From positions 1-40,983 of the forward strand of contig CALVQY010000012.1 of NCBI GenBank assembly GCA_944358355.1: 40,983 bases of DNA, in the 5' to 3' direction. Source of the DNA: an uncultured Bacilli bacterium. Lineage in GTDB: Bacteria; Bacillota_I; Bacilli_A; RF39; UBA660. Below the pieces are notes generated by a model, which saw only the letters and a program-made list of their open reading frames with translations, was not told the origin of the DNA and did no database searches. The position numbers and the translations under genes were made by a program. Shown piece after piece: positions 20,031 through 28,636 of this stretch. Position 1 is the stretch's first letter; each line of letters begins with the position of its first letter.

Positions 20031-22454
20031 ATGTATCCACTAGGTAAGCAATTTGAAATAGATGGTAGTAGAGCTAAGAGTGATGATAAATGTACTTATA
20101 AAGGTAAACATTATCGTATTACTGTTTTATCAGAAAGACTTGTTAGACTTGAATATAGTCCTAGTGGTGTTTTTGTTGATGTTCCTAGTCAATTTGCTAT
20201 TAATCGTTCCTTTATGTTTCCTGAATATAAAACAACTCAAGATTCTAAAATGTTAGAGATTACGACTAAATATTTTCGGCTTACTTATGTTAAAGAAACT
20301 CATTTTTTGGGTACCAAGATAGATCCTATGAAAAATTTAAAAATAACCTTATTTGTTGGTAATGGTAATAACGATAGAGATTGGTATTATGGTCATCCTG
20401 AAGTTCGTAATCTAGGTGGTAATATGATTAGTGAAGATGTTAATACTCCTAGAGCTTTAAAACGTGGTTTATACTCCTTAGAAGGTTTTGCTAGTATAGA
20501 TGATAGTAATAGTCTTTTGTTTAATCCTGATGGAACTTTGTATGAACGAGAAAAGGGAAGTTTAGATATATATGTTTTTATGTATAAAGATGACTTTTCT
20601 TTAGCTATGAAAGATTACTTTAAACTTACTGGTAATCCAGAACTTATTCCTCGTTATGCACTAGGTAATTGGTGGAGTCGGAATATTACTTATAATGAAG
20701 ATTCTCTTAAAGAGACTGTTAGTAACTTTGAAAGACGTAATGTTCCTTTAGCAGTATTTCTTTTAGATAAAGATTGGCATTATCGTGATGTCGGGAATGC
20801 TAAAAATTTAAAGACAGGTTTTACTTTTAATAAAGAATTATTTCCTAATCCTAGCGAAATATCTAAGTTTTTACATGAACATAATATAAGACTTGGCTTA
20901 GAAATAGATCCAACTGAAGGTATTTATCCTCATGAGACATATTATGCTCAAGCTTGTTCTTATCTTGGTGTTAATGGAGATAAAATTATTGTTTTTGATC
21001 CTTTGAATCCTAAACTTCTGGATGTATATTTTAAACTATTTTTACATCCTTTAGAAGCTTTAGGAGTAGATTTTTTCTGGCATGATTATAAAGGAAATGA
21101 TCAGGTTTTAAAATTACTTGCTTATAATCACTTTAATTACAAAGATATAGGTCGTAATCCTGCTAAACGTAATATTATGTTAAGTCGTAATGGTATCTTT
21201 GCTCCTCATCGTTATCCTATTCTTTATGCTGGTAATACAGAAGTGTCTTGGGATGGATTAAAAGAAATATCTTCTAGTATGATGGCTGCTGCTAATATAG
21301 GTGTATCATTCTGGTCTCATGATGTTGGAGGTAATCATGGTGGTATAGAGATGAGTGAACTTTATATTAGATATGTAGAACTTGGAGTATTTAGTCCAAT
21401 TCTTAGGTTTCATGCTGCACGTGGTAATTATTATAAAAGGGAACCTTGGAGATGGGATATTAAGACAGAGACTATTGTTAATGATTATTTAAGACTTAGA
21501 CATAGATTAATTCCTTATTTATATACAGAAAGTTATAACTATTATAAGAATGCTGTAATGTTAATAGAGCCATTTTATTATAAATATAAATGGGTAATAG
21601 ATGATAATAATTATAAATATCAATATTTCTTAGGAAGTGAATTACTTGTTTGTCCTATTTTAACTAGAAAAGATAATGTAATGAATAGGACTATCCATCG
21701 TTTTTATATACCTGATGGTATTTGGTATGATTTTAAAACTGGTAAGAAGTTTCCTGGTAATAAGAAATATGTATCATTCTTTAAAGAAGAGGATTATCCT
21801 GTTTTTGCCAAAGCAGGTTCTGTTATACCTTTATCTAATAGAAGTGATGTTAATAATGTAGGACTTCCTTTAGATATGGAAATTCATATATTTCCTGGAG
21901 TATCTAATACATATACTCTATATGAAGATGATGGGCTTACCTCATTATATAAAGAAGGGTATTACTTAAAGACAGATATTGATTATAATTATATGCAGAA
22001 TAATTATACTGTCATTATAAGATCAGTCGAAGGTAAAAGTGGCATTGCTCCTATTAGACGTAATTATAAGTTTAGATTTAGAAATACAAAGATGGCTGAG
22101 TCTGTTACTGCTTATTATAATGAGCAAGAAATTAAGATAGAATCTATGTATATAGAAGAAAATGATTTTGTTGTTGAAGTTAATAATGTTAATACAATTG
22201 GTCAGTTAACTTTAAATTGTAGAGGTAAAGATATTGAAATTGATGCTGTTAGACTTATTAATGAAGATATCGATAGTATCTTGATGGACTTACAGATTGG
22301 AACATATTTAAAAGAGAAACTTGCAGGTATTATATTTAGTGATTTGACTATTAAGAAAAAAAGAATTGCTATTCATAAATTAAGAAAAGATGGATTATCT
22401 CGTGAACATATGAAATTATTCTTAAAACTTATGGAATATATAGAAACTGTATAA
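20031..22454 (+). CDS. GH31-family glycosidase (alpha-glucosidase-like)
   Basis: This is a retaining alpha-glycoside hydrolase of family 31 without signal peptide, so probably cytoplasmic and acting on imported oligosaccharides. An N-terminal beta-sandwich (to about 200) is followed by the (beta/alpha)8 barrel. The nucleophile is D352 in VDFFWHDYKG and the acid/base is D431 in FWSHDVGGNHGG. LRFHAARGNYYKREPW and the C-terminal beta domains (PDGIWYDFKTGK, LYEDDG) are typical. WHDYKG replaces the common WNDMNE, which places it in the subgroup of GH31 proteins with a D-x-W-x-D pattern, so the substrate cannot be predicted. The last 100 residues (after about 690) are an added helical part. AAAGGAG lies 11 bases before the ATG. 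It is monocistronic, with promoter upstream and terminator overlapping the stop. Confidence 0.9.
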   Translation: MYPLGKQFEIDGSRAKSDDKCTYKGKHYRITVLSERLVRLEYSPSGVFVDVPSQFAINRSFMFPEYKTTQDSKMLEITTKYFRLTYVKETHFLGTKIDPMKNLKITLFVGNGNNDRDWYYGHPEVRNLGGNMISEDVNTPRALKRGLYSLEGFASIDDSNSLLFNPDGTLYEREKGSLDIYVFMYKDDFSLAMKDYFKLTGNPELIPRYALGNWWSRNITYNEDSLKETVSNFERRNVPLAVFLLDKDWHYRDVGNAKNLKTGFTFNKELFPNPSEISKFLHEHNIRLGLEIDPTEGIYPHETYYAQACSYLGVNGDKIIVFDPLNPKLLDVYFKLFLHPLEALGVDFFWHDYKGNDQVLKLLAYNHFNYKDIGRNPAKRNIMLSRNGIFAPHRYPILYAGNTEVSWDGLKEISSSMMAAANIGVSFWSHDVGGNHGGIEMSELYIRYVELGVFSPILRFHAARGNYYKREPWRWDIKTETIVNDYLRLRHRLIPYLYTESYNYYKNAVMLIEPFYYKYKWVIDDNNYKYQYFLGSELLVCPILTRKDNVMNRTIHRFYIPDGIWYDFKTGKKFPGNKKYVSFFKEEDYPVFAKAGSVIPLSNRSDVNNVGLPLDMEIHIFPGVSNTYTLYEDDGLTSLYKEGYYLKTDIDYNYMQNNYTVIIRSVEGKSGIAPIRRNYKFRFRNTKMAESVTAYYNEQEIKIESMYIEENDFVVEVNNVNTIGQLTLNCRGKDIEIDAVRLINEDIDSILMDLQIGTYLKEKLAGIIFSDLTIKKKRIAIHKLRKDGLSREHMKLFLKLMEYIETV

Positions 22455-22475
22455 GAGAACTGGCATTCTCTTTTT
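22453..22475 (+). terminator. Terminator of the GH31 gene
   Basis: A 7-bp stem AAGAGAA/TTCTCTT with a 6-base loop is followed by TTT. It overlaps the stop codon. Confidence 0.75.
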
Positions 22476-22517
22476 GCTTGTGGTAAAATGTAATTAGACA
22501 AGACGGAGGTGGTTTAG

Positions 22518-23276
22518 TTGAGAGCTATGATAACTGGTGGAAGTAGTGGTATTGGTAGAGATATTGCTATTAACCTTGCTAAATTAAATTATGATTTAAT
22601 ACTAGTTGGAAGAAATAAAGAAGCTTTAGAAGAGGTTAAATCTTCAATTAATAATAAAGTAAGAGTAAAGATAATAGTAGTAGATTTATCTAATTTACAG
22701 AAAGTAAAAGAGCTTTATGTTTTAACTAAAAATGATGATATTGATATTCTTGTTAATAATGCAGGATTTGGAGTATTTGGAGAGTTTTCTTTTATTGATT
22801 TAAATACTGAACTTAACATGCTTGATGTTAATATTAGAGCGGTTGATATGTTAACTAAATTTTATTTAAAAGATATGATAAAAAAAGATAAGGGGATTAT
22901 CCTTAATGTTGCAAGTAGTGCTGCTTTTATGGCTGGACCTATGCTTAGTAGTTATTATGCTACTAAAAGTTATGTATATCGCTTAAGTTTAGCCATTAAT
23001 GAAGAGTTAAGAAGACGTAAGAGTAAAGTGCAGATATCTGTTTTATGTCCTGGACCAGTTGATACTAACTTCAATAATAGAGCAGGTGTAGAATTTGGTG
23101 TTAAAGCTTTGTCAAGTAGTTATGTTGCAAAGTATGCAGTAGAGAAGATGTTAAAAGGTAAAACTATTATAATTCCTGGATTTAAGATGAAATTGGTAAA
23201 ATTTGGTGTAAGATTTTTATCTGATAAGTTTGTAACACGTATTAACTATAATATCCAGAAAAAGAAGGCTAAGTAG
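22518..23276 (+). CDS. Short-chain dehydrogenase/reductase (DltE/YqjQ-like)
   Basis: This NAD(P)-dependent oxidoreductase of the classical SDR family has 252 residues. The dinucleotide-binding motif TGGSSGIG lies at residues 6-13, NNAG near 85, and the catalytic Ser-Tyr-Lys set in NVASSAAF and YYATK. CPGPVDTNF follows, as in many SDRs. The C-terminal third is basic and may touch the membrane. I take TTG as the start because GGAGGTGG lies 5-8 bases upstream and the family begins 5-6 residues before the TGG motif. The substrate is unknown. It is the first gene of a run with two ABC-type ATPases, truA and murI; the next gene starts 1 base after its stop. Confidence 0.88.
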   Translation: MRAMITGGSSGIGRDIAINLAKLNYDLILVGRNKEALEEVKSSINNKVRVKIIVVDLSNLQKVKELYVLTKNDDIDILVNNAGFGVFGEFSFIDLNTELNMLDVNIRAVDMLTKFYLKDMIKKDKGIILNVASSAAFMAGPMLSSYYATKSYVYRLSLAINEELRRRKSKVQISVLCPGPVDTNFNNRAGVEFGVKALSSSYVAKYAVEKMLKGKTIIIPGFKMKLVKFGVRFLSDKFVTRINYNIQKKKAK

Positions 23277-23277
23277 T

Positions 23278-24072
23278 ATGGAAGATGCTAATATTGATGT
23301 AATAAATAAAACAGTGTTATCTGTTAATAATTTAATGTTAGGTCCATTTAAAAATTTTAATATAGAAATACCACTTAATTCTTTTACTATTATTACAGGC
23401 TCTAATAAAAGTGGAAAGAGTTTATTACTTAAAGTAATGGCTTTAGTTGTTAATACTAAGAAAGTTACTTATAATAAAGAAATAATTACTAATGATAAAG
23501 ATATTGCTTATTTTTATGATATTTCTTTTAAATTTAATACAGTGTTAGAAACTATTAGATATTCTTTAGAATGTTTGGGACTTGATGAAGTTAAGATAAC
23601 TAAGTTAGTTAGAGATGTATCTAAAGATTTTAAGATAACTAAATTACTTAAATGTAAGATAGACGATTTAAGTAATTATGAAAAAGTTAAAGTTCAGCTT
23701 GCAAGTTTAATTGTAAGTAGTCCTAAATTATTACTTTTAGATGATCCAGGTCTTTATTTATCTTCTTTAGAAAAAGAAGATTTTATGGGAATATTAGAAC
23801 AACTTAGAACAACCGGTATTACCATTGTCCTTTCTAGTTCCTCTTTAGATGAAGTTATCTATACTATTAATAGTACAGTTTATGTACTTGATAATGGTTC
23901 TATTGTTAGTAGTGGTGATATGTTAGAAGTACTTTCAAACGATAGTTTATTAAATAAAGTAGGTTTGGAACTTCCTTTTATGGTAGATTTATCTGTTAAG
24001 TTAGAATATTATAACCTTGTTAATAAAATTACTTTAAGTCCTTTAGGATTGGTGGAGTCTTTATGGAAATAA
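23278..24072 (+). CDS. Degenerate ECF-type ABC ATPase (EcfA1-like)
   Basis: This 264-residue nucleotide-binding protein resembles the first ATPase of energy-coupling-factor vitamin transporters. The P-loop GSNKSGKS (41-48) is intact, but the signature reads LSNYE (131-135) instead of LSGGQ. Walker B ends LLLLDDPG with Asp at the catalytic Glu position (156), the Q-loop is not recognisable, and the switch His is replaced (VLSSSSLDEV). The C-terminal ELPFMVDLSVKL fits the EcfA tail. In Bacilli the usual order is ecfA1-ecfA2-ecfT-truA; here ecfA1-ecfA2-truA is kept but ecfT is missing. The protein may bind ATP but is unlikely to work as a normal transporter motor. It overlaps the next gene by 10 bases. 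Confidence 0.75.
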   Translation: MEDANIDVINKTVLSVNNLMLGPFKNFNIEIPLNSFTIITGSNKSGKSLLLKVMALVVNTKKVTYNKEIITNDKDIAYFYDISFKFNTVLETIRYSLECLGLDEVKITKLVRDVSKDFKITKLLKCKIDDLSNYEKVKVQLASLIVSSPKLLLLDDPGLYLSSLEKEDFMGILEQLRTTGITIVLSSSSLDEVIYTINSTVYVLDNGSIVSSGDMLEVLSNDSLLNKVGLELPFMVDLSVKLEYYNLVNKITLSPLGLVESLWK

Positions 24073-24860
24073 AGTTTTCTCATGTTAATAGTAAAGACTT
24101 TACAGATTTATCTTTTGTTATACCTAAAGGAGAGATAGTTGGTATCTATGGTGATAATGGTAATAAACTATTGAAGTTAATTTCTCTTGATGAGGAATCT
24201 AGAGGGATGATTTATTTTGATAAGATAAGAAAGTTGAAAAGTAATTATTATTTATTTAAAAAGACAATAGTTTTAGTAGAAGATAGGTTTAATAATTTGT
24301 TTAATGTTGATAATGTTTATGAGTACTTTGTTTTATATATAAGATATAATAAAATAGAAGTAGGAGATGTTTTAGAAAAGATAAAAGGTGCCTTAAAAAT
24401 AGTGGGACTTAGACAAGATATTTTAGATAGACGTATTTCTACTCTTACATATAGTGAAATTAAACTATTTCAGTTTGCTCTAGCATTTTTATCAAATCCT
24501 AAAGTAATAATATTAGATGAACCTTTTAAAGGACTTGATTTAAACTTGAGAAAAAAGCTTGTTAGAATAATTAATAGATTACAAGAGAAATTTCTTAAGA
24601 CTATTGTTATCTATAGTAATAATCCTAATTATTTATATCAATATACTAATTATTTGATTGTACTTTATAATAATAAAGTGTTAGTAGAAGGTAATAGTAG
24701 TGATGTGTTTTTTGAATGTAAAGAATTATCTTTATATAAAATTAAAAGACCTGATATAGTTGATTTTATCTTGTTAGTATTAGAGAAAAAACATGTTAAA
24801 TTGCCAAGAAGACGTGATGTAAAAGACTTAATTAAAGATATATATTGGAATGTGAAGTGA
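24063..24860 (+). CDS. Degenerate ECF-type ABC ATPase (EcfA2-like)
   Basis: This is the partner of the preceding ATPase, 265 residues. Here the P-loop is broken (GDNGNKLL at 30-37, without the GKS/T ending), while Walker B and D-loop are good (VIILDEPFKGLD). The signature is LTYSE rather than LSGGQ and the switch His is Asn (IYSNNPN). Together the pair has one intact P-loop without the catalytic Glu and one catalytic Glu without a P-loop, so neither composite site looks competent. Both reading frames are intact over full length, which argues for a retained non-transport role rather than recent decay. GGTGGAG gives a ribosome binding site; truA starts 4 bases after the stop. Confidence 0.72.
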   Translation: MEIKFSHVNSKDFTDLSFVIPKGEIVGIYGDNGNKLLKLISLDEESRGMIYFDKIRKLKSNYYLFKKTIVLVEDRFNNLFNVDNVYEYFVLYIRYNKIEVGDVLEKIKGALKIVGLRQDILDRRISTLTYSEIKLFQFALAFLSNPKVIILDEPFKGLDLNLRKKLVRIINRLQEKFLKTIVIYSNNPNYLYQYTNYLIVLYNNKVLVEGNSSDVFFECKELSLYKIKRPDIVDFILLVLEKKHVKLPRRRDVKDLIKDIYWNVK

Positions 24861-24864
24861 TGTT

Positions 24865-25608
24865 ATGAGGTTTTTAATTAGATTTAGTTATGATGGGAGT
24901 AATTTTAAAGGCTATCAGAGACAAGAGGGATATAGGACTGTTCAAGAGGAGTTAGAAAATGCTGCTACTAAGATAAATAATGGGAAATTTGTTAAAATAG
25001 TGGCATCAGGAAGGACTGATAAAGGGGTTCATGCGATTGATCAAGTTGCACATTTAGATATGGATGTATCTATTACGCCTTATAAATTAAAAAGAGCGAT
25101 GAATAGTAATTTGTCTGATGAAATACATATAAACTCTGCTATGGAAGTGCCAGATGATTATTTTACGAGGTATCATGTATTAAAAAAAGAATATCATTAT
25201 TATATAAATATGGGTGAATTTAATCCTATTATGAGAAATTATGTCTATCAACATTGTTATCCTCTTAAAGTTGATAAAATGAAAGAAGCGATACATTATT
25301 TTGAAGGTGAACATGACTTTAGAGCCTTTGTTACGGAAAATAGTGTTAAAGAAAATTGTGTTAGAACTATTTATGAAGCTTCAATTAAAAGAACTGGTGA
25401 TATTTTAGATATTAAATTTGTTGGTAGTGGTTTTTTAAGATATCAAGTTAGGAATATGGTTGGAGCTTTGCTTAAAGTTGGAACTGGTAAGATAAAAGTA
25501 TCTGATGTTAAGGAAATATTAGATAGTAAAGTAAGAGGTAAAAATGGAGCGACAGCGAAGGCATGTGGTCTTTATCTTGTAAAAACTACCTTGGAGGATG
25601 ATATATGA
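24865..25608 (+). CDS. truA: tRNA pseudouridine(38-40) synthase TruA
   Basis: TruA modifies uridines 38-40 in the tRNA anticodon arm. The protein has the usual 247 residues. The catalytic Asp is D52 in SGRTDKGVHA. The start RFSYDGSNFKGYQRQ and the C-terminal GFLRYQVRNMVGALLKVG are family signatures. Its stop overlaps the murI start (ATGA). Its place after the ECF-like ATPases is the typical Bacilli order minus ecfT. Confidence 0.96.
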   Translation: MRFLIRFSYDGSNFKGYQRQEGYRTVQEELENAATKINNGKFVKIVASGRTDKGVHAIDQVAHLDMDVSITPYKLKRAMNSNLSDEIHINSAMEVPDDYFTRYHVLKKEYHYYINMGEFNPIMRNYVYQHCYPLKVDKMKEAIHYFEGEHDFRAFVTENSVKENCVRTIYEASIKRTGDILDIKFVGSGFLRYQVRNMVGALLKVGTGKIKVSDVKEILDSKVRGKNGATAKACGLYLVKTTLEDDI

Positions 25609-26345
25609 TAGGGATACTTGATTCTGGTATTGGGGGAGTTAGTGTTTTACGTGAGATTGTTAAACTAATTCCTAATGGTCACTTTGTTTATTATAGCGAT
25701 TCTATTAATAATCCTTATGGTGATAAGAGTGAAGAAGAGATTTATGCTATTGTTAAAAATATAGTTAAATATCTTTTAGAAAGAGGATGTGTAGCGATAG
25801 TTTTAGCATGTAATACTGCTAGTGCTATATGTGTTAAGAGCTTAAGAGAAGAATATCCTAATACTTTATTTATTGCTATAGAGCCAGCTTATAAGATGGT
25901 ACATGATTATAATCCAAGTGGTAAGACTTTAGTTATGGCTACTAAAGGGACTTTAAATAGTGAAAAGTTTTTAGCATTATATCGTAAATATGATAATGGG
26001 AGAACTATATTACTTTCTTGTAGTGGTCTTGCTGATATTATTGAACAAGGTGATATGAAAAAGGTTGATCTCTACTTAGAAGAAAACTTAAAAGATTATA
26101 GGGATGTTAATAATGTAGTGTTAGGCTGTACTCATTATCCTTTAATTAAAGATAGAATAAAAAGAGTTTTAGGTGATGTTAACTTTTTTGATGGTTCTAT
26201 TGGTGTTAGTAAAGAGTTAGTTAGACAATTAAAGCTTAGAAGTATTAAATTTTGTAGTGATGATAAGCTTAGTATTGAGTTTGTTGATTCTAGTAGTGAC
26301 TTGGCTAAGAGAAGTAGATTTTTTAAATTACTGGCTAGAAAATAA
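25605..26345 (+). CDS. murI: Glutamate racemase
   Basis: MurI makes D-glutamate for peptidoglycan. The start GILDSGIGGVSVLREI, SDSINNPYGDKS, and the two catalytic cysteines C69 (LACNTAS) and C175 (GCTHYP) are all present. Length (246 residues) is close to normal. GGAGG precedes the start, which overlaps truA. Its presence, with VanY and EzrA, argues that the organism keeps a cell wall. A terminator follows. Confidence 0.95.
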   Translation: MIGILDSGIGGVSVLREIVKLIPNGHFVYYSDSINNPYGDKSEEEIYAIVKNIVKYLLERGCVAIVLACNTASAICVKSLREEYPNTLFIAIEPAYKMVHDYNPSGKTLVMATKGTLNSEKFLALYRKYDNGRTILLSCSGLADIIEQGDMKKVDLYLEENLKDYRDVNNVVLGCTHYPLIKDRIKRVLGDVNFFDGSIGVSKELVRQLKLRSIKFCSDDKLSIEFVDSSSDLAKRSRFFKLLARK

Positions 26346-26368
26346 TACTTATATTTTTAGATTAGAGT

Positions 26369-26400
26369 AAGACATTTGTGTTGACGAGTGTCTTCTTTTG
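26369..26400 (+). terminator. Terminator after murI
   Basis: The stem AAGACATT/AGTGTCTT (8 bp, one G-T pair) with a 10-base loop is followed by CTTTTGGTTT. About 150 AT-rich bases then lead to the antitoxin gene; they hold TATAAT at 26457-26462 but no well-spaced -35. Confidence 0.65.
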
Positions 26401-26550
26401 GTTTAATCTATAACTTGTAGGAAAAACTATAATTACTTTGTTTTGCACTTTTTGTATATAATATTATTGCTATTATATTGCTGTTTTGTTGTTATTTTGT
26501 TGATTTTTTTAAGAAGTTATGCTATTTTTGTATAAAGGAGGAATTTAAGT

Positions 26551-26847
26551 ATGTCTAGTTTAAACAGTTTAAACAGTGCTATTAATGTGCAAGTTGATAG
26601 TAAAGATAAAGAACAAGCGACTAATATTTTAAAAGATTTAGGATTAAATATGAGTACAGCTATTAATATTTTTATTAAACAAATTATTAAATGTGATGGA
26701 TTACCTTTTGAAGTTAGAAATCCTAAACCTAATAAAGAATTATTAGAAGCTTTAAAGGAAGGAGATGATATATTGTCTCATAAAATAGATGCAAAAAAAT
26801 ATGATAGTGTTAAAGAATTAATTGAGGATTTGGAGAATGAAGGTTGA
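26551..26847 (+). CDS. RelB/DinJ-family antitoxin
   Basis: This is the antitoxin of a type II pair, 98 residues. The N-terminal ribbon-helix-helix (INVQVDSKDKEQATNILKDLG, then MSTAINIFIKQII) binds the operator, and the C-terminal acidic helix should wrap the toxin. GLPFEVRNPKPN is typical of the RelB/DinJ family. AAAGGAGG lies 9 bases upstream. The toxin gene starts 10 bases before this stop. The pair probably represses its own promoter, but no clear operator was found. The first residues carry a short repeat (SLNSLNS). Confidence 0.9.
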   Translation: MSSLNSLNSAINVQVDSKDKEQATNILKDLGLNMSTAINIFIKQIIKCDGLPFEVRNPKPNKELLEALKEGDDILSHKIDAKKYDSVKELIEDLENEG

Positions 26848-27145
26848 CTTTCTGAAATCTAAGTATAATATAGTTATAACTTCAAGATTTAAGAAAGATT
26901 ATAAAAAAATAATTAAACAGAATAAAGATAAAAATAAATTGATTTACATTTTAGAAAAACTTGCAAATGGTGAATTATTAGAGACACAATATAAAGATCA
27001 TAGTTTGATAAATAATAAAGTGTATAAAAATTGTAGAGAATGTCATATTGAACCTGATTGGTTACTTATATATAAATATAAAACTAATGAATCAGTGTTG
27101 CTTTTAGTTGCAACTGGAAGTCACAGCGAATTGTTTGACTTATAG
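26837..27145 (+). CDS. YafQ-family mRNA interferase toxin
   Basis: This RelE-superfamily toxin is expected to cut mRNA on the ribosome. The YafQ motifs are clear: SRFKKDYKK near the start, KDHSL, ECHIEPDWLLIYK, and the terminal TGSHSELF with the His that matches the catalytic H87 of E. coli YafQ. Length is 102 residues. I chose this ATG (GAGG 9 bases upstream) over a TTG 15 bases earlier. It overlaps the antitoxin gene. All active-site residues are present, so it is probably functional. Its last codons hold the -35 box of the tyrS promoter. Confidence 0.92.
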   Translation: MKVDFLKSKYNIVITSRFKKDYKKIIKQNKDKNKLIYILEKLANGELLETQYKDHSLINNKVYKNCRECHIEPDWLLIYKYKTNESVLLLVATGSHSELFDL

Positions 27146-27163
27146 GTTATTTTTTGGTATAGT
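27135..27163 (+). promoter_or_regulatory. Promoter of the tyrS T-box transcript
   Basis: TTGACT (27135-27140), a 17-base spacer and TATAGT (27158-27163). The -35 box lies inside the end of the toxin gene. Transcription should start near 27170. Confidence 0.75.
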
Positions 27164-27174
27164 TTAAATAGATT

Positions 27175-27370
27175 TTTGATGAAGTCTAAAAGTAGAAATA
27201 TAATTTTTTAAAGAGACTTAGTGGAAGGTGTGAACTAAGAATGTTATATTTTGAAGTTACATAGATGGAGAAAAACGTGACTTAAGCGTTAATTAGAATA
27301 AAGTGCATAGTCTCTATGAAATAAGGTGGTACCACGGGTTTACTCGTCCTTAGTTTGTAGAGACTTTTTA
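27175..27370 (+). promoter_or_regulatory. T-box riboswitch of tyrS
   Basis: This is a tRNA-sensing leader. The stem I apical part is CTTAGT/ACTAAG around GGAAGGTGTGA. A TAC in GTTACATAG (27258-27260) is the likely tyrosine specifier codon. The T-box GGTGGTACCACGG (27325-27337) is clear. The terminator pairs AGTCTCTA (27309-27316) with TAGAGACT (27358-27365) before a T-run. Uncharged tRNA-Tyr would favour the antiterminator and turn on tyrS and the genes overlapping it. The T-box sequence is certain; the specifier assignment is likely. Confidence 0.92.
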
Positions 27371-27388
27371 ATTTTTAGGAGGGATAAA

Positions 27389-28636
27389 ATGACATTATTT
27401 GAAGAATTAAAATGGAGAGGATTAATTAAAGATGTAGCAGGTGAAGATTTAGAGAAGCTTCTTAATGGTAAACCTATTACTTTTTATTGGGGAACTGATC
27501 CTACAGCGGATAGCTTACATTTAGGACATTATTCATCTCTTGTTACAGCTAAACGTCTTGCAAAGGCAGGACATCATCCAATACTTTTAGTAGGAGGGGC
27601 AACTGGTCTTATTGGAGATCCACGTCCTACAGCAGAACGAGAAATTATATCTAAAGAACAACTTAATAAAAACTTGGAAGGAATTAAAAAACAAGTAAGT
27701 GATATTTTTGATGGTAAAGCTGAAGTAGTTAATAATTATGATTGGTTTAAAGGGTATGAATTTACTGATTTCTTAAGAGATGTTGGTAAATATATCAATA
27801 TTAATTATATGCTTGACAAAGATATTATTAGAAGAAGATTAGAAACAGGTATTACTTTTGCAGAGTTTGCTTATACTTTAATTCAAGGTTATGACTTTTT
27901 ATGGTTATATCAAAATAAAAATTGTGTGTTACAAGCGGAAGGAAGTGACCAGTGGGGTAATATTACAACAGGAATTGATTTGATTCGTAAAAAACTAGGG
28001 AAAGAAGCTTATGGCTTTACTATGCCTTTAGTACTTGATAAATATGGTCATAAGTTTGGTAAGAGTGAAGGTAATGCTTTGTGGTTAGATAGAAATAAAA
28101 CTTCTAGTTATGAGTTATATCAGTACTTAATAAATGTAGATGATGAGATGGTAATTAGTTATCTTAAAATATTTACTTTTCTTAGTGTAGAAGAGATTAA
28201 TGAGTTAGAGAAATCTAATAAGGAACATCCAGAGTTAAGAGAAGCTCATAAGGCTTTAGCAAGATGTATTATTACAGATTTACATGGAGACAATGCTTAT
28301 AAGGAAGCTGTTAAGATAAGTGAGTCTTTGTTTAGTGGTAATATTAAGAATCTTACTAGTAAAGAGATAGAAATGGCTTTTAAAGGACTTGATAAGATTA
28401 CTATTAATGAAGAGATGAACATAATAGAGTTTCTTGTTAGTACAGGTATTTGTAGTAGTAAAAGAGAGGCTCGGGAGTTTGTTAATAATAATAGTATTAG
28501 TATTAATGGAGATAAAGTTAATGACTTAGATTTTATTATTAATAAAGATATTGCTATAGATAATAAATATGTAGTAGTAAGACGTGGTAAGAAGAAGTAC
28601 TTTATTGCATGTTTTGGAGGTAGTAATGAAGAATAA
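27389..28636 (+). CDS. tyrS: Tyrosyl-tRNA synthetase
   Basis: TyrS is a class I aminoacyl-tRNA synthetase charging tRNA-Tyr. The HIGH-type motif LHLGH is at residues 43-47 and the KMSKS-type motif KFGKS at 222-226. YTLIQGYDFLWLY and QAEGSDQWGN are tyrosine-site signatures, and an S4-like RNA-binding domain closes the protein (about 345-400). Length is 415 residues, normal for Bacilli. The start is the ATG behind AGGAGG. An upstream GTG in frame lies inside the T-box and is not real. Control is by the T-box upstream. The next gene overlaps by 11 bases. Confidence 0.97.
   Translation: MTLFEELKWRGLIKDVAGEDLEKLLNGKPITFYWGTDPTADSLHLGHYSSLVTAKRLAKAGHHPILLVGGATGLIGDPRPTAEREIISKEQLNKNLEGIKKQVSDIFDGKAEVVNNYDWFKGYEFTDFLRDVGKYININYMLDKDIIRRRLETGITFAEFAYTLIQGYDFLWLYQNKNCVLQAEGSDQWGNITTGIDLIRKKLGKEAYGFTMPLVLDKYGHKFGKSEGNALWLDRNKTSSYELYQYLINVDDEMVISYLKIFTFLSVEEINELEKSNKEHPELREAHKALARCIITDLHGDNAYKEAVKISESLFSGNIKNLTSKEIEMAFKGLDKITINEEMNIIEFLVSTGICSSKREAREFVNNNSISINGDKVNDLDFIINKDIAIDNKYVVVRRGKKKYFIACFGGSNEE

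Noticed and set aside
27326-27388. GTG start extending tyrS upstream
   Set aside because: These codons are the T-box and terminator of the riboswitch. The ATG at 27389 has AGGAGG and gives the family's normal start.
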